Origin: Coffea arabica
Lineage: Eukaryota; Streptophyta; Magnoliopsida; Gentianales; Rubiaceae
Direction of reading: 5' to 3'
Assembly: GCF_036785885.1 (NCBI RefSeq)
Contig: NC_092312.1
Coordinates: 24,818,001 to 24,882,000, forward strand
Length of the DNA stretch: 64,000 nucleotides
Every line of letters starts with the position of its first letter. Within the stretch, counting starts at the first letter, position 1. The notes beneath the pieces are model-generated. The model saw nothing but the letters and a program-made list of their open reading frames with translations. It searched no databases and was not told the origin of the DNA. Both the position numbers and the translations under genes were made by a program. This document shows positions 51,512 through 62,103 of this stretch, piece by piece.

Positions 51512-52435
51512 TCGCAAAGGTTAATCTCCTCCGCGACACCGCCTAACTTTATCTCAGCGAAACACAAGGACACGGCGCTCCCACGGTGTCGACGGACAGC
51601 AGCTTTAACAAGAATTTGGGGGTTGGAGGGAATAGGTTTTCGCCAACAGTAGTCAACACATTTGTTTGCTTATTTGGGTGTGGATGAGGTTATTGCTTGG
51701 TTCAGTACTTGGAGTCTCCCATCATGTATAGTTGATGTTTCGGAACGAATACAATAAATATGAATAATCTCACTATCCTCCCCTGAGGTTGATTTAAATT
51801 TCAGTGGCATCCCATCCCATTTAACACAAATTTCACTGACCTCCCTTACTGTATTGCGTTTTTTGGTAACAACGCAGTCCAAATCTGATTACAATATTAT
51901 TTTCATGCGTGAGAAGGTATTTTTATTCCATGGATGCCCCTTTGGTCCTTGTATTGGTAGAAGATTGAAAGAAGAATAAATTATTAGAATGATTACTAAA
52001 GTTGAGGGGTTATAAGTACAAAAACATTTTTTTGTAAGCACCGGATGTGCCAGGAAAAATGCCGAGTTTGACAAATTTTAAGTGAACTAGTAGGTTATCT
52101 ATTTAACATAAAATAAGTAAGTAATTAAACTAATTAAATGCAAGCGAGAGAGAACTAATTAAATGGAAGAAACTCGTAATAGAGGAAACCTATGCAAAAC
52201 GAATATTAGTCTATCAGCTTATAAATTGTACTCACGTAAACTAATTGACAATTCCAAAAGCTGGTTGGTAATTACATTTAAGGACAATAACAGAAATTTA
52301 ATATGTAATGAAGGTGATTAAAAAATTATTGCTGCTAGGCGGCAATAGAAGAAGTAATTTGGCGCCAATTTTTGAAAGTTAAATTTATGTATTTAACATA
52401 AATTGAATATGTGAAAGTTAAAATAAGAAAACGAA
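51512..52435. other. Upstream of GRF gene, non-coding
   Basis: No gene is supported. A minus-strand open stretch at 51670-51882 lacks an ATG near its beginning; it could be a leader exon of the GRF gene, but I cannot show it. Confidence 0.4.
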
Positions 52436-52439
52436 ATTG

Positions 52440-52840
52440 CGCATGACATACCAGCTCTATATGGCAAACATTGTACCTTCTTTGTATGGGAAACATACCA
52501 GCTCTTTATAGGAAATATTGGTTAAATAGCGGACGGTGGAAAACTAGTATGTTTTGAACCAAATTTTTGTGGCAAACATACTAGCTCTTTATAGCAGCAA
52601 CTACCGGCCAAGACAGAACTAGTATGGTTTTTATTTCACATAACAATAATTATATGACGGTTTAGGAAAATTTGAACAAACAACGCATACTATACCAGCT
52701 CTTAAAAATAAAGTGGCATGTTTTGTAGTACGTTAAGTTTCAGATTTTTTTTTGGAAACATACCGAAAGTTTTATAGGGAACAAGGGTTTTGTAGCGGAC
52801 GTAACTTGTAACCTAGTATGTTTTCAATTCAATTATAGTA
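52440..52840 (+). repeat. Variant repeat array (CATACCAGCTCTTTAT)
   Basis: Cores near 52450, 52497, 52572, 52690 and 52760 share AACATACCAGCTCTTTATAG and TGGTTAAATAGCGGA. The same variant text occurs, inverted, at 9420-9690. It is a divergent branch of the CCAGCTCTTTATGG family. Confidence 0.7.
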
Positions 52841-52884
52841 TTTAATTTTATTAGTTTTATAACAAAAGTATTACTGCTGGAAAA

Positions 52885-53565
52885 GCCTCACCAAATCGTG
52901 GTCCCAGTCTGTAAAGTATCACTTTGTAGTATAAGACCAGCTCTTTATGGTCTTCCTGCATTATAATAACAGAGTACCCTTTTTCCATAAATAAATATAT
53001 TTATCGGATAATATAAAAAATAAACTCGATTTACAATAAAACTGATGCTCTTTATGGCTCTCCTTTATTATAAGAAAAGAGTACCCATTTTTTCGATTAC
53101 AAATTTATTTATCGGATTAAATGAAAATAAACAAGTTCTTGAATAAAACGCGAGCTCTTTTTGGCTATCGTCCATCAAATATCCATTTCATGATTTTTCC
53201 ATAAGCTAATTCGGGGGAGGTTTCTGAGGGTATCCCTTATAATATATGTGTATATAATATTAATAAATTATATAAAAACATAATTACAATTGTTAATATC
53301 AATAGATTGTAATCTGCTGCCAAAGTAATTTGGCTTCCGCATAACCCGATTCGGAATACACGCTCCAGTACCGAAACGGGTTGATTTCCCAATATGTAAA
53401 TCGGGTTTGCCTCATGATGATACGCCCGTCCCCGCCACATCAATTATCCCACAAAAAGCTTGTCTTACTTGAACTTCTCATCCTTTTTCCTGTTTAGCCC
53501 ATCAACGCCTCCGCCGTTGTGTCAACACACTGAACAGTGTCGGTTTAAACTTCCCCCCCCCAAAG
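52885..53565 (+). repeat. 5' module of the F-box element
   Basis: The module has three plus-oriented repeat units (cores near 52946, 53050 and 53155), then a unique part with GAGGGTATCCCTTATAATAT and CGAAACGGGTTGATTT. Almost the whole 670 bp recurs at 56185-56860 in the same orientation. The outer end AAATCGTGGTCCCAGTCTG pairs with the reversed right end at about 55850. It probably carries the promoter of the downstream gene. Confidence 0.85.
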
Positions 53566-53689
53566 TGTGGAATTTCGAGCGTTACAGACGAAAAACACCA
53601 GCTCTTTATGGCATTTACCCAAACATTTGTCAACACCAGCTCTTTGTGCGCCTTCTCAATTAATGGGTTCGGGTTACGACCCCATTAAT

Positions 53690-53833
53690 GGCAGCATACG
53701 AGGAGTCAGTCTGGACAAGTTTGAAGGACGCGACCTTTTGGTTGCCATTTACCCCGTTCGTGGCAGCATACGAGGAGTCAGTGTGGATATATATCGGACG
53801 CGACCTTTTGGTTGCCATTTACCCCGCCCGACC
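53690..53833 (+). repeat. 72-bp tandem duplication
   Basis: GGCAGCATACGAGGAGTCAG starts both units (53690 and 53762), and both contain GCGACCTTTTGGTTGCCATT. The region lies between the 5' module and the F-box gene. A 95-codon open stretch (53688-53975) spans it, but I do not recognise the product and do not call it a gene. Confidence 0.85.
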
Positions 53834-54302
53834 TGGCTGCCAAATCTGTGCTACCGGCTTCTACGAGTTGGTTGACGACCACAGGTACGAACTAACCCTC
53901 CCTGTTTATCACTGTGGAACCTCCTTTGCTATGCGATTAACGCCCGTAAATTTACGATGTACGTGTAGTTCATGACTGTTCATCTTCCCTTGCTATCGGT
54001 GTATTGTTACGGTTCTGATGAATTGACCGTATTGACACATACGTTGGTTGGTTTGAAAAAATGTTACGGATGACAGTTTTTTGACGACAGAATGTTGCGT
54101 CGTTTGCAGGAGAAGTCGCCACTTTCCCATTTCTGTTCGAACGAACGCTAAGGTTAGTCGGATGTCCAGAAACAGTGGGATATTACACCTGATCTATCAT
54201 TTTTGGATTTTATGAGGAAGTAGTTTTTGTTTGAAGTTTACTCCATTGTTGGGGCTTTCAGGGATTCACTAAACTGTGCCCAGTAAAAGGAGTTAACCGG
54301 TC

Positions 54303-55417
54303 ATGGCCAACGCACAAAAACGGAGTTCACGAACCTCCATCCTCTCCCTTCCAACCGAGGTGCTATCCGAGGTGCTTCAACGTGTCGCGTCTTCTTCATC
54401 CGCTGATCTTTTCCGGGCAAAACTGTGGTTCGTTCTGCTATGGATGATACAAACTGGAAGAGGCGTATTCTTGTTCCATTCTGTGCTTTTCGTTTTAGTT
54501 TAATGGATCATTTCTATTATTTTGCAGCTGTAAGTTGTTCAACGAAGTTTCCGAGTCAAAGAACATTTACCAGCGGATGTCCCTCGACAGGTTTGAAATC
54601 GTTCCGTGGCCAAAAAACCAGAAAGTGTCGAGGTTCTTGAAGAAGTGCAGACAAAGCAAAAATCCAGAAGCCTTGTACCGAAAAGGAGTGGTAAGTTGGG
54701 TTGCTTTGGAACGTAAGACGCAATAGTCATGGGAAAATTCGGTAATGTTTTAAATGGAATAGTAATGAACTAACATTCCATAACCATACTTGAGTTACAA
54801 AATTTCTACACCAAGCTCACATCATCTCTTTCATTTGAGCTTCAATGTGATTTTGGTCAGCACACTTCACCCAAAAGATTGGCGTACAACAGGTTACTGC
54901 AGCTTTGGGCCCCAGTAAATAACTGTTGTCTCGCCGCCACTGTTCTGCCTGCACTTTTAAACTTTTTGGTTACTCATACATTTCGCAAGACTGTAATATC
55001 AACCTTGGAACTGCTTAGGTTGATTTTTTTTCGGATAAGCACGAGGACTCAGCATTGGAAAACCTGGAAGAAGCTGCTAATTCAGGCCATGCCGATGCTG
55101 CATATGCGTTGGGAATAATTTACATCTTTGTTGGTGGGGACGGGTTAAAGCGCAAAGGTATGAGACTGCTCATGAAATCCAGACTTCTCCAAGGCAGAGT
55201 GAATCTTTGCCGTCAGAATTTGCGAGCGCTGCTGAGGATGATATGGGTCAAGAATCCTGTGTTTCTAAACCCAACGCCCATTTGTTGTGCCATGACACAT
55301 GAGAGGAAAACATCTTCATGGCCTATGCATCCCGATGAAGTGGAGGAGAGTACATGTGAAGGGTGCGCTTGCGATGAGGAAATTCGAGCAATTTGTGCTG
55401 CCCTGCCATATCGTTAA
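54303..55417 (+). CDS. F-box/Sel1-repeat protein, At2g35280-like
   Basis: Three exons (54303-54424, 54528-54690 and 55019-55417) join with GT-AG sites and matching phase into 227 residues with no stop. Residues 13-50 are an F-box (LPTEVLSEVLQRVASSSSAD), the SKP1-binding part of SCF ubiquitin ligases. Residues 96-140 resemble a Sel1/TPR-like repeat (ALENLEEAANSGHADAAYAL). The C-terminus has a Cys cluster (CEGCACDEEIRAIC). The order matches plant F-box proteins of the At2g35280/At1g67340 kind, though this one is shorter: the region after GLKRKGMRLL is compressed. It lies inside an element bracketed by repeat arrays (52885 left, 55740 right), so it is most likely a captured host gene. Every intron is retained, pointing to capture from DNA, not mRNA. 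Confidence 0.85.
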
Positions 55418-55739
55418 TGTGTAAGATTGAATGTTGACAACACATCGTTACGCTTTTTTTATGTTTGCCAACTGAATTGACCGCTACTTCTTACTCTCTT
55501 AATACTACTGGTATGAAAACATAAACAGCTTATCTTGGCCCTTGTATGTTCTGACATTTTCTCGACAAAACGCCGTTGTAGACAAACGTGTATGAAATGT
55601 AAGAATAAAGGATGATAGTTAGAAGGTAAAGAGGGAACTCCTCAGCAGTGATCTACGTGACGGATACTGTAGTGAAGTGAGAAGTTTACTAAGTACAAAC
55701 GAAATGGTGGTTGATTAGATACTGCAAAACAATTTACTT

Positions 55740-55855
55740 ATGCAAAAAAGGGTACTGTGTTCTTATAATGGAGGCAAGCCATAAAGAGCTTGTCTTTTAA
55801 GACAATGTGATACTACGATGAATAGACCACGATTTGATTTATGAAATTAATGGAA
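55740..55855 (-). repeat. Right end of the F-box element
   Basis: One repeat unit in reverse (TTATAATGGAGGCAAGCCAT, then AAGAGCTTGTCTTTTAAGAC) runs into GTGATACTACGATG and ACCACGATTTGATTTATG. Reversed, it matches the left end at 52885 (AAATCGTGGTC). Confidence 0.75.
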
Positions 55856-56184
55856 GAAAATTGCTGAATGATTTTGTCAACTTAATTAATTAATTATTAT
55901 ACATATTCATATAATGCATTATATAATTATGCTAATCTTTAATTTTATATTACTATATACACATATATATTATAATTATATGCACATATAAAATACATTT
56001 ATAAATATATTTAAATAGTAATATGTAAATATATACTATAACAGTATTTATAATATACATTTATAAAAAATTTTAATTAATGTATAATATACTGTATAGT
56101 GATATAATATATTAGTATAATTATACAATGCATAACAAAAAATATATAATGATGACATAATTTTCTTTGCATAATTTGATAATC

Positions 56185-56860
56185 CAAATGGTGGTCCCAG
56201 TCTGTAAAGTATCACTTTGTAGTAAAAGACCAGCTCTTTATGGTCTTCCTGCATTATAATAACAGAGTACCCTTTTTTCCAGAAATAAATATATTTATCG
56301 GATAATATAAAAAATAAACGCGATTTACAATAAAAGTGATGCTCTTTATGGCTCTCCTTTATTATAAGAAAAGAGTACCCATTTTTGCGTAAACAAATTT
56401 ATTTATCGGATGAAATGAAAATAAACAAGTTGTTGAATAAAACGGGAGCTCTTTTTGGCTATCGTCCATAAATTATCCATTTCATGATTTTTCCATAAGG
56501 ACATTCGGGGGAGGTTTCTGAGGGTATCCCTTATAATATATGTGTATATAATATTAATTAATTATATAAAAGCATAATTACATTTGTTATTATATAGATT
56601 GTAATCTGCTGCCAAAGTTATTTGGCTTGCGCATAACCCGATTCGAATACACGCTCCAATACCGAAACGGGTTGATTTTCGAATATGTAAATCGGGTTTG
56701 CCTCCCCTCCACGCCCGTCCCCGCCTCATCAATTATCCCACAAAAAGCTTGTCTTTCGTGAACTTCTCATCGTTTCTCCTGTTTAGCCCATCAAAAGCTC
56801 CGTTGTTGTGTAAACACACTTAACAGTTTCGGTTAAAGCTTTCCCCCCCCTTTCTGAAAT
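56185..56860 (+). repeat. 5' module of the Ulp1-FCP1 element
   Basis: This is a near copy of 52885-53565, including the three repeat units, the TATCCCTTATAATATATGTG segment, the CGGGTTGATTT segment and a terminal C-run. The two diverge after the C-run, just upstream of their respective genes. An AT-rich stretch (55870-56150) precedes it. The run-up to the ATG at 56987 has no clear TATA box. Confidence 0.88.
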
Positions 56861-56986
56861 TTGGAGCTTTTCGAAAAGTTTTTCGCGGCAAGGTCGAAGA
56901 AGAAGTAGATTTATCGCGTTCGCTTCCTCTGTTGCTCAAAGTACTCAACAATTGAATCGCATCCCGGAGCAAGCATAGGCAGTAAC

Positions 56987-59900
56987 ATGGAGGCCTGTAT
57001 GAGTCTTCCAGTGTATGCAGGCATGTGGGTCGACGTAGAAGCTCTCGCTGGTGAGTGTATTGATATCACGGAATATCTGAATGCCCAAAATTTGTTAAAT
57101 TTGATGGCAAATAATGACAAGTGCTATGATGCGATGGTTAGGGAATTCTATGCTAACTGTAGGGCAAATAAGCAGAAGTCAGTTCTGCGTTCAGTCGTTA
57201 GGAATGTAGAAGTGTCAGTGTCTACCGAGGTTTTGTGTTCAGAGTTTGGGTTGGTTGACAGTGGATACACTGTTGACTATAAACGGATTAGCGCAAAGAA
57301 TGTAGATAAGCTTGCTGTGAAGGGGTACAATGACCTAGAATTTCTTGGAGAGATTAGGCAAAATGGTGACAGAGTTATGAACACGGGGAAAAAAACTAAG
57401 TTTTATGCGCCGTATATGAAAGTGTTGCCACGGCTGTTACATCTGATAATAACTCATAACATTTTACCCAAAGCCGGAAGTATCACTTCCATTAGTGCAT
57501 TAGAAAGAGTTATATTGTGGCATATGTTACACAAACAACCCGTCAACATAGCCAATTTGATCATTGCAACAATGCTCAACAGGATTAGGAAGATTAAGAG
57601 CAGGGAGAATAAGAGAACACATCTCCCATTTGGTATGTTGCTGACCAGGCTCTTTAGGCGCTTTAATGTGCCATTCTTGGCTGACCATGTTGACAGAGGA
57701 TTTTACGCCCAAAATATGGGAGTATCGTACTTCAAAAAACTGGCATTCAAAGCTGAAGATGGTGGTTGGATGTGGAAGAAATCCTATACCTCTGATGCTG
57801 TCATTGGTGAGACTGGGGACGCGAATAGAAAAGTTGAAGAAATAAATAAGATGGATAAGGGGGGGAAGTGTGCTGGGGTCGAGGTGGGGCCGGTTGTGGG
57901 GGAAAAGGCACACCTTCAAGATGTTGTCATACTGTCTGAACAAACCAGAAAAGGGGCAAGTGTATGTGACAAAGTTATTTTACTCCTTTTTGTTTCTTCT
58001 TCTCGATGGCAACACAGGAGCATAACCCAATATTTGTATGACTAGGTTGCGGATAAAGTGACACAAATTTTACAAAGGGTTGGTGCCATCGAAGTGAAGG
58101 ACTGCGGAATTGAGAAATTGCCATTTCTACGAGATGTAAGACATGCTCTTGCACTCTCATGTAATCCCCTTTTTATATGCTAATACCTTTATTGTCCAGT
58201 GTCTACCGCAAGCTTCCGGCGTAGCACCTGATGAATTGAAAGAAGCCGTACGCTTTCATGTCAGAGAACTCGTCCCGCAGATGTATGTTAAAGTGTCGGT
58301 ATTTTCTTTGGCTAACACTGATCTCGCTTTCATCTGATTATTCTAATCATGTCAATCATTGTTCACAGCTGTGTGAGTACACTAGATAGGCAGCATCTCT
58401 TTGATATTACAAGAGAAGAACTGGAGGAAGTGATGCTTCAGGACACACTAATCAGTGACAAAGTAAGTTTTTTATGCGATTGCACAGGCCTACCTTGTTC
58501 ACTAATCTCGCTAAAAATTGTCCACTCGATGTTGAATGTTTGAATTTGTTCCATTCTGTGAAGGTTGTGACCCAGTACCTTCACTTACTCCAGAAAGAAT
58601 ATAAGCAATTCGTTTTCTTCAATCCTATGTTTTGGGTACGTAACGAAAATTATTGTATGTGCTGTTGTGCCTTGCAAAATGTGGACCTAATACTTGCTTC
58701 TCAATCACTTGGTTGTAGCTTAAATGCGTGTTAGACTATCCATGCATATCTCCCGCAACCAAAAAGACATTCGTTGATCAAAGCAATGACGACTATCAGT
58801 CAAATCCTGAAAAGGTAAACATTAGCTATCATTCTCGCCTTAACATTCTTATACAATATGAGTAGCAGCTGCATGTTAGTGGAATTGGATTTAGCCTAAC
58901 ATGCCTTAGCTTTTAACACATTCAACATTGCTTGTTGTATGCGATTGCAGATTTTTTTCCCAATCATTTATTCAAATCATTGGTTGCTCATGATTGCACA
59001 TGTCAAGGACAAACAGGTGTACATTGTTGATTCTATGGACAATTACAAAACCATCTACCAAGGTTTGATGCAATCTGTGGTGAGTATACTCCAAAAGCGT
59101 ACCTTAGCTTCGTTTCCGAAGAAGGTAACATTTTTCTAACATTCGAAACCTGCTGTATTTATTTCCTTTTTTAGGAATGGATTTTGATGGAAATTTTCCA
59201 CGAAAATCAACCCTGGACATTTATTCTTGTCAAACACAAACTAAAACAGACAGACGGGGCGAGTTGCGGGGTTTTCACTTTGAAGTTTGCGCAATGTTGG
59301 GCAAAGGGGTGTCGGCCAGAATTTGTAAGTGCACACAGTGACAACCCCTTGTGGCAAGCTGACTCTATTGCGTCTGACATTGTTTCTGAATGTATGTACA
59401 GCTTGATGTTGTCATTGCTAGAAAATTTATTGCCTGGGAGATCGCTTTGGGTAAACTTGCGGACCCATTCGCTTATGCTGCTTTCCTCATAGAAAATAAA
59501 CAGGCACATGAGGCTGTAACCAGAGGAGATTTGCAAGATCATGCTACCAAGGATGTGGGCCATCAGGAAACAGGGAACGGTACATTATGTCTCGCCTTTA
59601 CTGTAATTGGTTCGTTGCATATGAAGGCAATATTAAATGTTAAATTCTTTAGGGCTGTAGCAAATTATTGGTACGAAATTAATCATTGTATAAAGGAAAC
59701 CATAAAAAGTGTATGTACCTCTGTTCCGATGCATCTCCTTGTGACACCATTGTAATAAATCCTCGGCCCCAGAACTTTGCTTTACACTTTCCATTTCCTC
59801 TTGTTTGATTTCTCATTATGACATTCAAATTTGATCTCACATGCACAATCCATGTGCTGAAATGCTGTATGCCTTCATTTTTTCCCCAGCCGAAGGTACA

Positions 59901-61121
59901 AGGGTGAAAAAAAACCCGCCAGAACTTGCGTCCAGCAATGATTCAAAGAAGAAGCTTCTTATTCTTGATTTGAATGGAGTGCTTCTGGGCAGTGCATTTA
60001 CAAGGATGACCAGAAATCGGGACTTTAACTTCAGACCACATTGCCGTGAATTTTTGCAGGTCTGTCTGTCATATTTTGAGGTCGCTGTTTGGTCATCAAA
60101 GCTAAGGTATCCGCCAACCTATATTTCAATTACTTGATTAACTAGAACGTCCACAAGTTTTTGTGTTGTTCCCTTAATTCAAGACAGTTGTGTTTTCTGC
60201 AGCCACAACATTCAACCAGTGTTGGACAGTCTATCCAAAAAAATGAATGAACGTTTGGAGCAGAGACTGTTATTTGTTTGGGTGAGATGTCATTCACAAA
60301 TTACTTCGATTGTGTGTAGTCAGTCCGTGTGTAAGACTTCTGATAAATCAAAGTCGGGAACAATCAATATTGTGCAGGATCAGTCGCGGTGCACTATGAC
60401 ACAAACCAGGCTTAGGGAAAATCCAGACAAAACGGTGATGTTTAAGGACCTGAAACGTGTGTGGGGAGAATATAAGTCGTACAACAGCTCTAACACGATA
60501 TTAGTCGATGATTCTCCGTATAAATCCGTCCTTAATTCTGTAAGTGCACCATACGGGAACTGATCGTTATGTTGTATATGTTCCAGTATGCACAAACAAC
60601 ATGATCAGGCCTAACTGTTTCCATATTACTCGTTCTTCAGCCGTACAATGCCATCTTCCCCACCTCTTATACATGTTACACTGTAGAAGACAATTATTTG
60701 GGTAAGACCTGGTCTTTTTGGCTTTGAAATGTGGCTTTTGCTACGGAAGAACATCCGTTCAAAGATTGGCCTGACACAAAACTTATTTGCAGATCCTGAA
60801 GGAGATTTTGTAGGACACCTGAAGAAATTGGCCCGTGCTGATAATGTACAAGATTTCATTAAGCAAAACCGTTTTGGACAATCACCCGTAACAGAAGGCA
60901 GTGTGGATTGGAACTTTTATGTTAATGTTGTCAGCAAGCTTGGACTGCAGAACACAGCAAAGCAAGTGACGCGCAAACGGGAAGCCCCAAACATATATCC
61001 TCCGGAGGTATTTAGATGCATTCATGTTCAGGACTATGTTGACAATAGTTCATTTCGTTTTTTTGATAGCTAAAATTGCGTCTGATCATATGCGCAGACC
61101 AAGAAAAAAAGGAAAATTTGA
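56987..61121 (+). CDS. Transposon-domain / Ulp1 SUMO protease / FCP1-like phosphatase fusion
   Basis: Fifteen exons join with GT-AG sites and consistent phase: 56987-57961, 58046-58135, 58200-58282, 58369-58462, 58564-58635, 58719-58814, 58951-59124, 59175-59324, 59402-59579, 59890-60106, 60203-60281, 60378-60539, 60641-60701, 60793-61007 and 61098-61121. They give 889 residues without an internal stop. Residues ~30-275 look like the putative plant transposon protein domain (MVREFYANC, then ERVILWHMLHKQPVNI). Residues ~465-600 are a C48/Ulp1 peptidase with H480 (SNHW), D497 (YIVDSM), Q553 and C559 (GASCGVF), so the catalytic set is complete. Residues ~657-860 are an FCP1-type HAD domain (LLILDLNGVLLG, VDDSPYKSVLN, FIKQNRFGQ). 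Motif I is DxN, as I recall for the plant relatives, so activity is uncertain. The last residues, TKKRKI, could be a nuclear signal. A predicted nuclear deSUMOylase-phosphatase on a transposon; function untested. Confidence 0.85.
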
Positions 61122-61500
61122 AAGCATGAGGAAGATCAGTTTATGGGCCGTTCACTGTACGGAAGCTTCTCCAAACCATTGGAAGGAGAGAACCTATCTT
61201 CTGATGGGACACACAGGTTAAAAACTTTTGTGCTTTAGTCAGACACTGGGTCTGTCTAATTCATATATGTTGGTACTACTTTCTTCCCTTCTGTTTTTGT
61301 TTGCAAAGGGCCATCGCTGAGTTTTTTTATGCAAATTCTAAAAATGTCGAAGTTGGGAATGACGTATGTTGTATGCAGGTTCCCGAATGCACATGAGGAA
61401 AAATTATCAGATAAAATTTGTAATTGCTGTCAAATGCAGGATGCGTCAGCCATATACTTCAGACCACATTGGCATGTAGTAAGTTTAGCCTGTTCTCATT
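61122..61500 (+). other. Coding-like exons after the TGA of the fusion gene
   Basis: The frame stays open beyond the TGA at 61119-61121 up to a donor at 61217 (CACAG|GTTAAA), including EEDQFMGRSLYGSFSKPLEG. It can be continued in phase through 61309-61378 (AEFFYANSKNVEVG) and from 61440 (DASAIYFRPHWH). This may be the original C-terminus, cut off by a nonsense change. I do not recognise the domain. Confidence 0.45.
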
Positions 61501-61939
61501 CTAATTGTTTGTTGGCAACTTATCGTCTAAACATTAACAACAATGCAATTCACTAAATCTGCCCGTCTGGTTAACCTCTCGGATACGTGCAATACTAACA
61601 GTTGGTCAAGGAGCAATGGTTGACATTAATTCAGCTAGGCTCCTTGCTTTGCGTCTGTACCAAAATAAAGTCCACCAATGGAATCTTCAAACCCAACACG
61701 AAGTCTGTATGAGTAATGTATTCCTTTAGCTAACCCCTGGTTGAATATGTACTTCGATAGGGAAAATTAGCTGCTGGACTAGGAGCTTAAGATTGCCTCA
61801 CTTTTTAATGGGGATGTCTATGCTGCTGACAGGCTTGGACAACTTACAATACATTTCTGGGCCTGTATTGATGCATTCGTTGTACAAATTGGAATACGTT
61901 ATTGAAGGGATGCACATGACGCAGGCACAGATGTTTCCC

Positions 61940-62103
61940 ATCATGCAAATATATATGTCCATATATTTATAATATATATGTGTATGTAGTAATAATATAT
62001 TATATAATTATATTTGTTATGTATAATATAGTAATATATACTAAAAATTATACTTATTAATATATAATATTCTCTAGAATTATAAAAAATATTAGTACAA
62101 TTA
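61940..62103. other. AT-rich spacer
   Basis: The stretch is nearly pure A/T and resembles 55870-56150. Each such block precedes a plus-oriented repeat array. Confidence 0.6.

Noticed and set aside
53688-53975. 95-codon frame over the 72-bp duplication
   Set aside because: It has no recognisable family, and the reading frame may be open only because of the duplication; kept as a repeat instead.
57527-57943. 138-codon frame antisense to exon 1 of the fusion gene
   Set aside because: The plus strand shows the plant-transposon domain; the antisense frame has no family features.
59325-59401. Reading straight through 59325-59401 as coding in the fusion gene
   Set aside because: The stretch is open, but GTAAGT and TGTACAG borders, the phase and the ARKFIAWEI tail typical of Ulp1 proteins favour a 77-nt intron. 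A transcript could overturn this.
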